Assembly (NCBI RefSeq): GCF_029784155.1
Contig: NC_073693.1
Location: forward strand, 25,890,002 to 25,954,001
Direction: 5' to 3'
Length of the DNA: 64,000 bases
From: Uranotaenia lowii
Lineage: Eukaryota; Arthropoda; Insecta; Diptera; Culicidae
Both the position numbers and the translations under genes were made by a program. Below, piece by piece: positions 50,812-63,878 of this stretch. The notes beneath the pieces are model-generated. The model did no database searches and was not told the DNA's origin. It worked only from the letters and a program-made list of their open reading frames with translations. Numbering within the stretch: position 1 is the first letter of the stretch; every line of letters begins with the position of its first letter.

Positions 50812-51146
50812 TGGCAAATCTACGGTTGATTTTTGAGCCCAACCATCTTTGCATCGGCCTCGAAGGTTAAAGGGTGGATAAATTAAAGTTGATTTTGTGA
50901 CGAAAACTAAGCTTCAATGTTCATGCTCATTGCATTGAAAATCGTGACACTGTTTATATTCAGGAACTTAAATTCTTGTTATAATCAGGAATAGTAAAAA
51001 GTGACGATTTTTTCCTGGGTTGTTTGTATAACAATAATCTGTTAGTCATGATAAGTCATTTCCTTATATTTTTTTTAAGAAAAACCTGATAATCTTCAGG
51101 TTGAGAACTTTTTCGTTTACGATACTCAGACGTTTGAGATGCTTAA
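50812..51146 (+). repeat. Spacer copy 7
   Basis: Consensus copy. Confidence 0.95.
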
Positions 51147-51769
51147 TTTTGACAATTTTCACAATTTTTACAATTTTGACAATTTTGACAATTTTGACAA
51201 TTTTGACAATTTTGACAATTTTGAAAATTTTGAAAATTTTGACAATTTTGACAATTTTGACAATTTTGACAATTTTGACAATTTTGACAATTTTGACAAT
51301 TTTGACAATTTTGACAATTTTGACAATTTTGACAATTTTGACAATTTTGACAATTTTGACAATTTTGACAATTTTGACAATTTTGACAATTTTGACAATT
51401 TTGACAATTTTGACAATTTTGACAATTTTGACAATTTTGACAATTTTGACAATTTTGACAATTTTGACAATTTTGACAATTTTGACAATTTTGACAATTT
51501 TGACAATTTTGACAATTTTGACAATTTTGACAATTTTGACAATTTTGACAATTTTGACAATTTTGACAATTTTGACAATTTTGACAATTTTGACAATTTT
51601 GACAATTTTGACAATTTTGACAATTTTGACAATTTTGACAATTTTGACAATTTAGACAATTTTAACAATTTTAACAATTTTGACAATTTTGACAATTTTG
51701 ACAATTTTGACAATTTTGACAATTTTGACAATTTTGACAGTTTTGACAGTTTTGATAATTTTGATCTAC
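51147..51769 (+). repeat. Nonamer block 7
   Basis: 623 bp, 69 units plus 2. It matches block 5 in head and tail variants, differing by 9 units. Confidence 0.95.
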
Positions 51770-52104
51770 TGGCAAATCTACGGTTGATTTTTGAGCCCAA
51801 CCATCTTTGCATCGGCCTCGAAGGTTAAAGGGTGGATAAATTAAAGTTGATTTTGTGACGAAAACTAAGCTTCAATGTTCATGCTCATTGCATTGAAAAT
51901 CGTGACACTGTTTATATTCAGGAACTTAAATTCTTGTTATAATCAGGAATAGTAAAAAGTGACGATTTTTTCCTGGGTTGTTTGTATAACAATAATCTGT
52001 TAGTCATGATAAGTCATTTCCTTATATTTTTTTTAAGAAAAACCTGATAATCTTCAGGTTGAGAACTTTTTCGTTTACGATACTCAGACGTTTGAGATGC
52101 TTAA
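51770..52104 (+). repeat. Spacer copy 8
   Basis: Consensus copy. Confidence 0.95.
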
Positions 52105-53717
52105 TTTTGACAATTTTCACAATTTTTACAATTTTGACAATTTTGACAATTTTGACAATTTAGACAATTTTAACAATTTTAACAATTTTGACAATTTTGA
52201 CAATTTTGACAATTTTGACAATTTTGACAATTTTGACAATTTTGACAATTTTGACAATTTTGACAATTTTGACAATTTTGACAATTTTGACAATTTTGAC
52301 AATTTTGACAATTTTGACAATTTTGACAATTTTGACAATTTTGACAATTTTGACAATTTTGACAATTTTGACAATTTTGACAATTTTGACAATTTTGACA
52401 ATTTTGACAATTTTGACAATTTTGACAATTTTGACAATTTTGACAATTTTGACAATTTTGACAATTTTGACAATTTTGACAATTTTGACAATTTTGACAA
52501 TTTTGACAATTTTGACAATTTTGACAATTTTGACAATTTTGACAATTTTGACAATTTTGACAATTTTGACAATTTTGACAATTTTGACAATTTTGACAAT
52601 TTTGACAATTTTGACAATTTTGACAATTTTGACAATTTTGACAATTTTGACAATTTTGACAATTTTGACAATTTTGACAATTTTGACAATTTTGACAATT
52701 TTGACAATTTTGACAATTTTGACAATTTTGACAATTTTGACAATTTTGACAATTTTGACAATTTTGACAATTTTGACAATTTTGACAATTTTGACAATTT
52801 TGACAATATTGACAATTTTGACAATTTTGACAATTTTGACAATTTTGACAATTTTGACAATTTTGACAATTTTGACAATTTTGACAATTTTGACAATTTT
52901 GACAATTTTGACAATTTTGACAATTTTGACAATTTTGACAATTTTGACAATTTTGACAATTTTGACAATTTTGACAATTTTGACAATTTTGACAATTTTG
53001 ACAATTTTGACAATTTTGACAATTTTGACAATTTTGACAATTTTAACAATTTTAATAATTTTGACAATTTTGACAATTTTGACAATTTTGACAATTTTGA
53101 CAATTTTGACAATTTTGACAATTTTGACAATTTTGACAATTTTGACAATTTTGACAATTTTGACAATTTTGACAATTTTGACAATTTTGACAATTTTGAC
53201 AATTTTGACAATTTTGACAATTTTGACAATTTTGACAATTTTGACAATTTTGACAATTTTGACAATTTTGACAATTTTGACAATTTTGACAATTTTGACA
53301 ATTTTGACAATTTTGACAATTTTGACAATTTTGACAATTTTGACAATTCTGACAATTTTGACAATTTTGACAATTTTGACAATTTTGACAATTTTGACAA
53401 TTTTGACAATTTTGACAATTTTGACAATTTTGACAATTTTGACAATTTTGACAATTTTGACAATTTTGACAATTTTGACAATTTTGACAATTTTGACAAT
53501 TTTGACAATTTTGACAATTTTGACAATTTTTACAATTTTGACAATTTTGACAATTTTTACAATTTTGACAATTTTGACAATTTTGACAATTTAGACAATT
53601 TTAACAATTTTAACAATTTTGACAATTTTGACAATTTTGACAATTTTGACAATTTTGACAATTTTGACAATTTTGACAATTTTGACAGTTTTGACAGTTT
53701 TGATAATTTTGATCTAC
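52105..53717 (+). repeat. Nonamer block 8
   Basis: 1613 bp, 179 units plus 2. Its head already contains TTTAGAC and two TTTTAAC units (52160-52186), which elsewhere mark block tails, so a tail was fused to a head by unequal exchange. Two TTTTTAC units lie near the end (53528, 53552). Confidence 0.95.
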
Positions 53718-54052
53718 TGGCAAATCTACGGTTGATTTTTGAGCCCAACCATCTTTGCATCGGCCTCGAAGGTTAAAAGGTGGATAAATTAAAGTTGATT
53801 TTGTGACGAAAACTAAGCTTCAATGTTCATGCTCATTGCATTGAAAATCGTGACACTGTTTATATTCAGGAACTTAAATTCTTGTTATAATCAGGAATAG
53901 TAAAAAGTGACGATTTTTTCCTGGGTTGTTTGTATAACAATAATCTGTTAGTCATGATAAGTCATTTCCTTATATTTTTTTTAAGAAAAACCTGATAATC
54001 TTCAGGTTGAGAACTTTTTCGTTTACGATACTCAGACGTTTGAGATGCTTAA
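53718..54052 (+). repeat. Spacer copy 9
   Basis: One difference from consensus: GGTTAAAAGGTGG in place of GGTTAAAGGGTGG, at about 53778. Confidence 0.95.
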
Positions 54053-56111
54053 TTTTGACAATTTTCACAATTTTTACAATTTTGACAATTTTGACAATTT
54101 TGACAATTTTGACAATTTTGACAATTTTGACAATTTTAACCATTTTGCCAATTTTGACAATTTCAACATTTTGACAATTTTGACAATTTTGACAGTTTGG
54201 ACCATTTTGAATATTTTGACAATTTTGACAATTTTGACAATTTTGACAATATTGACAATTTTGACAATTTTGACAATTTTGACAATTTTGACAATTTTGA
54301 AAATTTTGACAATTTTGACAATTTTGACAATTTTGACAATTTTGACAGTTTTGACAATTTTGACAATTTTACAATTTTGACAATTTTGACAATTTTGACA
54401 ATTTTGACAATTTTGACAATTTTGCAAATTTTGACAGTTTTGACAATTTTGACAATTTTGACAATTTTGACAATTTTGACAATTTTGACAATTTTGACAA
54501 TTTTGACAATTTTGACAATTTTGACAATTTTGACAATTTTGACAATTTTGACAATTTTGACAATTTTGACAATTTTGACAATTTTGACAATTTTGACAAT
54601 TTTGACAATTTTGACAATTTTGACAATTTTGACAATTTTGACAATTTTGACAATTTTGACAATTTTGACAATTTTGACAATTTTGACAATTTTGACAATT
54701 TTGACAATTTTGACAATTTTGACAATTTTGACAATTTTGACAATTTTGACAATTTTGACAATTTTGACAATTTTGACAATTTTGACAATTTTGATAATTT
54801 TGACAATTTTGACAATTTTGACAATTTTGACAATTTTGACAATTTTTACAATTTTGACAATTTTAATCATTTTGCCAATTTTGACAATTTCAACATTTTG
54901 ACAATTTTGACAATTTTGACAGTTTGGACCATTTTGAATATTTTGACAATTTTGACAATTTTGACAATTTTGACAATTTTGACAATATTGACAATTTTGA
55001 CAATTTTGACAATTTTGACAATTTTGACAATTTTGAAAATTTTGACAATTTTGACAATTTTGACAATTTTGACAATTTTGACAGTTTTGACAATTTTGAC
55101 AATTTTACAATTTTGACAATTTTGACAATTTTGACAATTTTGACAATTTTGACAATTTTGACAATTTTGCAAATTTTGACAGTTTTGACAATTTTGACAA
55201 TTTTGACAATTTTGACAATTTTGACAATTTTGACAATTTTGACAATTTTGACAATTTTGACAATTTTGACAATTTTGACAATTTTGACAATTTTGACAAT
55301 TTTGACAATTTTGACAATTTTGACAATTTTGACAATTTTGACAATTTTGACAATTTTGACAATTTTGACAATTTTGACAATTTTGACAATTTTGACAATT
55401 TTGACAATTTTGACAATTTTGACAATTTTGACAATTTTGACAATTTTGACAATTTTGACAATTTTGACAATTTTGACAATTTTGACAATTTTGACAATTT
55501 TGACAATTTTGACAATTTTGACAATTTTGACAATTTTGACAATTTTGACAATTTTGACAATTTTGACAATTTTGACAATTTTGACAATTCTAACAATTTT
55601 AACAATTTTGACAATTTTGACAATTTTGACAATTTTGACAATTTTGACAATTTTGACAATTTTGACAATTTTGACAATTTTGACAATTTTGACAATTTTG
55701 ACAATTTTGACAATTTTGACAATTTTGACAATTTTGACAATTTTGACAATTTTGACAATTTTGACAATTTTGACAATTTTGACAATTTTGACAATTTTGA
55801 CAATTTTGACAATTTTGACAATTTTGACAATTTTGACAATTTTGACAATTTTGACAATTTTGACAATTTTGACAATTTTGACAATTTTGACAATTTTGAC
55901 AATTTTGACAATTTTGACAATTTTGACAATTTTGACAATTTTGACAATTTTGACAATTTTGACAATTTTGACAATTTTGACAATTTTGACAATTTTGACA
56001 ATTTTGACAATTTTGACAATTTTGACAATTTTGACAATTTTGACAATTTTGACAATTTTGACAATTTTGACAATTTTGACAGTTTTGACAGTTTTGATAA
56101 TTTTGATCTAC
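54053..56111 (+). repeat. Nonamer block 9
   Basis: Head matches block 2. The whole head segment is duplicated inside the block: GACAGTTTGG occurs at 54191 and 54918 (727 bp apart), and GCAAATTTTGACAG occurs at about 54424 and 55169. The spacing differs by two units, so the copies have since changed length. No spacer separates the two copies. Confidence 0.95.
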
Positions 56112-56446
56112 TGGCAAATCTACGGTTGATTTTTGAGCCCAACCATCTTTGCATCGGCCTCGAAGGTTAAAGGGTGGATAAATTAAAGTTGATTTTGTGA
56201 CGAAAACTAAGCTTCAATGTTCATGCTCATTGCATTGAAAATCGTGACACTGTTTATATTCAGGAACTTAAATTCTTGTTATAATCAGGAATAGTAAAAA
56301 GTGACGATTTTTTCCTGGGTTGTTTGTATAACAATAATCTGTTAGTCATGATAAGTCATTTCCTTATATTTTTTTTAAGAAAAACCTGATAATCTTCAGG
56401 TTGAGAACTTTTTCGTTTACGATACTCAGACGTTTGAGATGCTTAA
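56112..56446 (+). repeat. Spacer copy 10
   Basis: Consensus copy. Confidence 0.95.
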
Positions 56447-59289
56447 TTTTGACAATTTTCACAATTTTTACAATTTTGACAATTTTGACAATTTTGACAA
56501 TTTTGACAATTTTGACAATTTTGACAATTTTGACAATTTTGAAAATTTTGAAAATTTTGACAATTTTGACAATTTTGACAATTTTGACAATTTTGACAAT
56601 TTTGACAATTTTGACAATTTTGACAATTTTGACAATTTTGACAATTTTGACAATTTTGACAATTTTGACAATTTTGACAATTTTGACAATTTTGACAATT
56701 TTGACAATTTTGACAATTTTGACAATTTTGACAATTTTGACAATTTTGACAATTTTGACAATTTTACAATTTTGACAATTTTGACAATTTTGACAATTTT
56801 GTCAATTTTGACAATTTTGACAATTTTGCAAATTTTGACAGTTTTGACAATTTTGACAATTTTGACAATTTTGACAATTTTGACAATTTTGAAAATTTTG
56901 AAAATTTTGACAATTTTGACAATTTTGACAATTTTGACAATTTTGACAATTTTGACAATTTTGACAATTTTGACAATTTTGACAATTTTGACAATTTTGA
57001 CAATTTTGACAATTTTGACAATTTTGACAATTTTGACAATTTTGACAATTTTGACAATTTTGACAATTTTGACAATTTTGACAATTTTGACAATTTTGAC
57101 AATTTTGACAATTTTGACAATTTTGACAATTTTGACAATTTTGACAATTTTACAATTTTGACAATTTTGACAATTTTGACAATTTTGACAATTTTGACAA
57201 TTTTGACAATTTTGACAATTTTGACAATTTTGACAATTTTGACAATTTTGACAATTTTGACAATTTTGACAATTTTGACAATTTTGACAATTTTGACAAT
57301 TTTGACAATTTTGACAATTTTGACAATTTTGACAATTTTGACAATTTTGACAATTTTGACAATTTTGACAATTTTGACAATTTTGACAATTTTGACAATT
57401 TTGACAATTTTGACAATTTTGACAATTTTGACAATTTTGACAATTTTGACAACTTTGACAATTTTGACAATTTTGACAATTTTGACAATTTTGACAATTT
57501 TGACAATTTTGACAATTTTGACAATTTTGACAATTTTGACAATTTTGACAATTTTGACAATTTTGACAATTTTGACAATTTTGACAATTTTGACAATTTT
57601 GACAATTTTGACAATTTTGACAATTTTGACAATTTTGACAATTTTGACAATTTTGACAATTTTGACAATTTTGACAATTTTGACAATTTTGACAATTTTG
57701 ACAATTTTGACCATTTTGACATTTTTGACAATTTTGACAATTTTGACAATTTTGACAATTTTGACAATTTTGACAATTTTGACAATTTTGACAATTTTGA
57801 CAATTTTGACAATTTTGACAATTTTGACAATTTTGACAATTTTGACAATTTTGACAATTTTGACAATTTTGACAATTTTGACAATTTTGACAATTTTGAC
57901 AATTTTGACAATTTTGACAATTTTGACAATTTTGACAATTTTGACAATTTTGACAATTTTGACAATTTTGACAATTTTGACAATTTTGACAATTTTGACA
58001 TTTTTACAATTTTAACAATTTTGACAATTTTGACAATTTTGACAATTTTGACAATTTTGACAATTTTGACAATTTTGACAATTTTGACGATTTTGACAAT
58101 TTTGACAATTTTGACAATTTTGACAATTTTGACAATTTTGACAATTTTGACAATTTTGACAATTTTGACAATTTTGACAATTTTGACAATTTTGACAATT
58201 TTGACAATTTTGACAATTTTGACAATTTTGACAATTTTGACAATTTTGACGATTTTGACAATTTTGACAATTTTGAAAATTTTGACAATATTGACAATTT
58301 TGACAATTTTGACAATTTTGACAATTTTGACAATTTTGACAATTTTGACAATTTTGACAATTTTGACAATTTTGACAATTTTGTCAATTTTGACAATTTT
58401 GTCAATTTTGACAATTTTGACAATTTTGACAATTTTGACAATTTTGACAATTTTGACAATTTTGACAATTTTGACAATTTTGACAATTTTGACAATTTTG
58501 ACAATTTTGACAATTTTGACAATTTTGACAATTTTGACAATTTTGACAATTTTGACAATTTTGACAATTTTGACAATTTTGACAATTTTGACAATTTTGA
58601 CAATTTTGACAATTTTGACAATTTTGACAATTTTGACAATTTTGACAATTTTGACAATTTTGACAATTTTGACAATTTTGACAATTTTGACAATTTTGAC
58701 AATTTGGACAATTCTAACAATTTTAACAATTTTGACAATTTTGACAATTTTGACAATTTTGACAATTTTGACAATTTTGACAATTTTGACAATTTTGACA
58801 ATTTTGACAATTTTGACAATTTTGACAATTTTGACAATTTTGACAATTTTGACAATTTTGACAATTTTGACAATTTTGACAATTTTGACAATTTTGACAA
58901 TTTTGACAATTTTGACAATTTTGACAATTTTGACAATTTTGACAATTTTGACAATTTTGACAATTTTGACAATTTTGACAATTTTGACAATTTTGACAAT
59001 TTTGACAATTTTGACAATTTTGACAATTTTGACAATTTTGACAATTTTGACAATTTTGACAATTTTGACAATTTTGACAATTTTGACAATTTTGACAATT
59101 TTGACAATTTTGACAATTTTGACAATTTTGACAATTTTGACAATTTTGACAATTTTGACAATTTTGACAATTTTGACAATTTAGACAATTTTAACAATTT
59201 TAACAATTTTGACAATTTTGACAATTTTGACAATTTTGACAATTTTGACAATTTTGACAGTTTTGACAGTTTTGATAATTTTGATCTAC
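56447..59289 (+). repeat. Nonamer block 10
   Basis: 2843 bp. Paired GAAAATTTT units occur twice (56540 and 56889), showing that the block head is duplicated. GACATTTTTAC-type breaks (57720, 57996) and two GTC-type units (58383, 58401) are shared with block 12, the latter also with block 1. Confidence 0.95.
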
Positions 59290-59633
59290 TGGCAAATCTA
59301 CGGTTGATTTTTGAGCCCAACCATCTTTGCATCGGCCTCGAAGGTTAAAGGGTGGATAAATTAAAGTTGATTTTGTGACGAAAACTAAGCTTCAATGTTC
59401 ATGCTCATTGCATTGAAAATCGTGACACTGTTTATATTCAGGAACTTAAATTCTTGTTATAATCAGGAATAGTAAAAAGTGACGATTTTTTCCTGGGTTG
59501 TCTGGGTTGTTTGTATAACAATAATCTGTTAGTCATGATAAGTCATTTCCTTATATTTTTTTTAAGAAAAACCTGATAATCTTCAGGTTGAGAACTTTTT
59601 CGTTTACGATACTCAGACGTTTGAGATGCTCAA
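59290..59633 (+). repeat. Spacer copy 11 (9-bp longer)
   Basis: 344 bp long because CTGGGTTGT is tandemly duplicated at about 59493-59510. It also has GATGCTCAATT in place of GATGCTTAATT at 59631. Confidence 0.95.
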
Positions 59634-60076
59634 TTTTGACAATTTTCACAATTTTTACAATTTTGACAATTTTGACAATTTTGACAATTTTGACAATTTT
59701 GACAATTTTGACAATTTTGAAAATTTTGAAAATTTTGACAATTTTGACAATTTTGACAATTTTGACAATTTTGACAATTTTGACAATTTTGACAATTTTG
59801 ACAATTTTGACAATTTTGACAATTTTGACAATTTTGACAATTTTGACAATTTTGACAATTTTGACAATTTTGACAATTTTGACAATTTTGACAATTTTGA
59901 CAATTTTGACAATTTTGACAATTTTGACAATTTTGACAATTTTGACAATTTTGACAATTTAGACAATTTTAACAATTTTAACAATTTTGACAATTTTGAC
60001 AATTTTGACAATTTTGACAATTTTGACAATTTTGACAATTTTGACAGTTTTGACAGTTTTGATAATTTTGATCTAC
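59634..60076 (+). repeat. Nonamer block 11
   Basis: The shortest complete block: 443 bp, 49 units plus 2. It retains complete head (two GAAAATTTT) and tail (TTTAGAC, two TTTTAAC) signatures, with little between them. Confidence 0.95.
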
Positions 60077-60411
60077 TGGCAAATCTACGGTTGATTTTTG
60101 AGCCCAACCATCTTTGCATCGGCCTCGAAGGTTAAAGGGTGGATAAATTAAAGTTGATTTTGTGACGAAAACTAAGCTTCAATGTTCATGCTCATTGCAT
60201 TGAAAATCGTGACACTGTTTATATTCAGGAACTTAAATTCTTGTTATAATCAGGAATAGTAAAAAGTGACGATTTTTTCCTGGGTTGTTTGTATAACAAT
60301 AATCTGTTAGTCATGATAAGTCATTTCCTTATATTTTTTTTAAGAAAAACCTGATAATCTTCAGGTTGAGAACTTTTTCGTTTACGATACTCAGACGTTT
60401 GAGATGCTTAA
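60077..60411 (+). repeat. Spacer copy 12
   Basis: Consensus copy. Confidence 0.95.
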
Positions 60412-63400
60412 TTTTGACAATTTTCACAATTTTTACAATTTTGACAATTTTGACAATTTTGACAATTTTGACAATTTTGACAATTTTGACAATTTTGAAA
60501 ATTTTGAAAATTTTGACAATTTTGACAATTTTGACAATTTTGACAATTTTGACAATTTTGACAATTTTGACAATTTTGACAATTTTGACAATTTTGACAA
60601 TTTTGACAATTTTGACAATTTTGACAATTTTGACAATTTTGACAATTTTGACAATTTTGACAATTTTGACAATTTTGACAATTTTGACAATTTTGACAAT
60701 TTTGACAATTTTGACAATTTTGACAATTTTGACAATTTTGACAATTTTGACAATTTTAATATTTTTGACAATTTTGACAATTTTGACAATTTTTACAATT
60801 TTTACAATTTTGACAATTTTGACAATTTTGACAATTTTGACAATTTGACAATTTTGACAATTTTAACAATTTTGACAATTTTGACAATTTTGACAATTTT
60901 GACAATTTTGACAATTTTGACAATTTTGACAATTTTGACAATTTTGACAATTTTGACAATTTTGACAATTTTGACAATTTTGACAATTTTGACAATATTT
61001 ACAATTTTGACAATTTTGACAATATTTACAATTTTGACAATTTTGACAATTTTGACAATTTTGACAATTTTGACTATTTTGACAATTTTGACAATTTTGA
61101 CAATTTTGACAATTTTGACAATTTTGACAATTTTGACAATTTTGACAATTTTGACAATTTTGACAACTTTGACAATTTTGACAATTTTGACAATTTTGAC
61201 AATTTTGACAATTTTGACAATTTTGACAATTTTGACAATTTTGACAATTTTGACAATTTTGACAATTTTGACAATTTTGACAATTTTGACAATTTTGACA
61301 ATTTTGACAATTTTGACAATTTTGACAATTTTGACAATTTTGACAATTTTGACAATTTTGACAATTTTGACAATTTTGACAATTTTGACAATTTTGACAA
61401 TTTTGACAATTTTGACAATTTTGACCATTTTGACATTTTTGACAATTTTGACAATTTTGACAATTTTGACAATTTTGACAATTTTGACAATTTTGACAAT
61501 TTTGACAATTTTGACAATTTTGACAATTTTGACAATTTTGACAATTTTGACAATTTTGACAATTTTGACAATTTTGACAATTTTGACAATTTTGACAATT
61601 TTGACAATTTTGACAATTTTGACAATTTTGACAATTTTGACAATTTTGACAATTTTGACAATTTTGACAATTTTGACAATTTTGACATTTTTACAATTTT
61701 GACAATTTTGACAATTTTGACAATTTTGACAATTTTGACAATTTTGACAATTTTGACAATTTTGACAATTTTGACAATTTTGACAATTTTGACAATTTTG
61801 ACGATTTTGACAATTTTGACAATTTTGAAAATTTTGACAATATTGACAATTTTGACAATTTTGACAATTTTGACAATTTTGACAATTTTGACAATTTTGA
61901 CAATTTTGACAATTTTGACAATTTTGACAATTTTGTCAATTTTGACAATTTTGTCAATTTTGACAATTTTGACAATTTTGAGAATTTTGACAATTTTGAC
62001 AATTTTGACAATTTTGACAATTTTGACAATTTTGACAATTTTGACAATTTTGACAATTTTGACAATTTTGACAATTTTGACCATTTTGACAATTTTGACA
62101 ATTTTGACAATTTTGACAATTTTGACAATTTTGACAATTTTGACAATTTTGACAATTTTGACAATTTTGACAATTTTGACAATTTTGACAATTTTGACAA
62201 TTTTGACAATTTTGACAATTTTGACAATTTTGACAATTTTGACAATTTTGACAATTTTGACAATTTTGACAATTTTGACAATTTTGACAATTTTGACAAT
62301 TTTGACAATTTTGACAATTTTGACAATTTTGACAATTTTGACAATTTTGACGATTTTGACAATTTTGACAATTTTGACAATTTTGACAATTTTGACAATT
62401 TTGACAATTTTGACAATTTTGACAATTTTGACAATTTTGACAATTTTGACAATTTTGACAATTTTGACAATTTTGACAATTTTGACAATTTTGACAATTT
62501 TGACAATTTTGACAATTTTGACAATTTTGACAATTTTGACAATTTTGACAATTTGGACAATTTTGACAATTTTGACAATTTTGACAATTTTGACAATTTT
62601 GACAATTTTGACAATTTTGACAATTTTGACAATTTTGACAATTTTGACAATTTTGACAATTTTGACAATTTTGACAATTTTGACAATTTTGACAATTTTG
62701 ACAATTTTGACAATTTTGACAATTTTGACAATTTTGACAATTTTGACAATTTTGACAATTTTGACAATTTTGACAATTTTGACAATTTTGACAATTTTGA
62801 CAATTCTAACAATTTTAACAATTTTGACAATTTTGACAATTTTGACAATTTTGACAATTTTGACAATTTTGACAATTTTGACAATTTTGACAATTTTGAC
62901 AATTTTGACAATTTTGACAATTTTGACAATTTTGACAATTTTGACAATTTTGACAATTTTGACAATTTTGACAATTTTGACAATTTTGACAATTTTGACA
63001 ATTTTGACAATTTTGACAATTTTGACAATTTTGACAATTTTGACAATTTTGACAATTTTGACAATTTTGACAATTTTGACAATTTTGACAATTTTGACAA
63101 TTTTGACAATTTTGACAATTTTGACAATTTTGACAATTTTGACAATTTTGACAATTTTGACAATTTTGACAATTTTGACAATTTTGACAATTTTGACAAT
63201 TTTGACAATTTTGACAATTTTGACAATTTTGACAATTTTGACAATTTTGACAATTTTGACAATTTTGACAATTTTGACAATTTTGACAATTTTGACAATT
63301 TTGACAATTTTGACAATTTTGACAATTTTGACAATTTTGACAATTTTGACAATTTTGACAATTTTGACAATTTTGACAATTTTGACAATTTTGACAATTT

Positions 63401-63543
63401 TGACAATTTTGACAATTTTGACAATTTAGACAATTTTAACAATTTTAACAATTTTGACAATTTTGACAATTTTGACAATTTTGACAATTTTGACAATTTT
63501 GACAATTTCGACAGTTTTGACAGTTTTGATAATTTTGATCTAC
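60412..63543 (+). repeat. Nonamer block 12
   Basis: 3132 bp. A segment at 60750-61030 (AATATTTTTGAC, two TTTTTAC, then AATTTGACAATT, then ATATTTACAATT units) repeats the layout of block 1 at 35229-35515. A later segment (61437-61960) repeats block 10. The tail has an AATTTCGAC variant at 63507. Confidence 0.95.
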
Positions 63544-63878
63544 TGGCAAATCTACGGTTGATTTTTGAGCCCAACCATCTTTGCATCGGCCTCGAAGGTT
63601 AAAGGGTGGATAAATTAAAGTTGATTTTGTGACGAAAACTAAGCTTCAATGTTCATGCTCATTGCATTGAAAATCGTGACACTGTTTATATTCAGGAACT
63701 TAAATTCTTGTTATAATCAGGAATAGTAAAAAGTGACGATTTTTTCCTGGGTTGTTTGTATAACAATAATCTGTTAGTCATGATAAGTCATTTCCTTATA
63801 TTTTTTTTAAGAAAAACCTGATAATCTTCAGGTTGAGAACTTTTTCGTTTACGATACTCAGACGTTTGAGATGCTTAA
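63544..63878 (+). repeat. Spacer copy 13
   Basis: Consensus copy, the last in the window. Confidence 0.95.
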
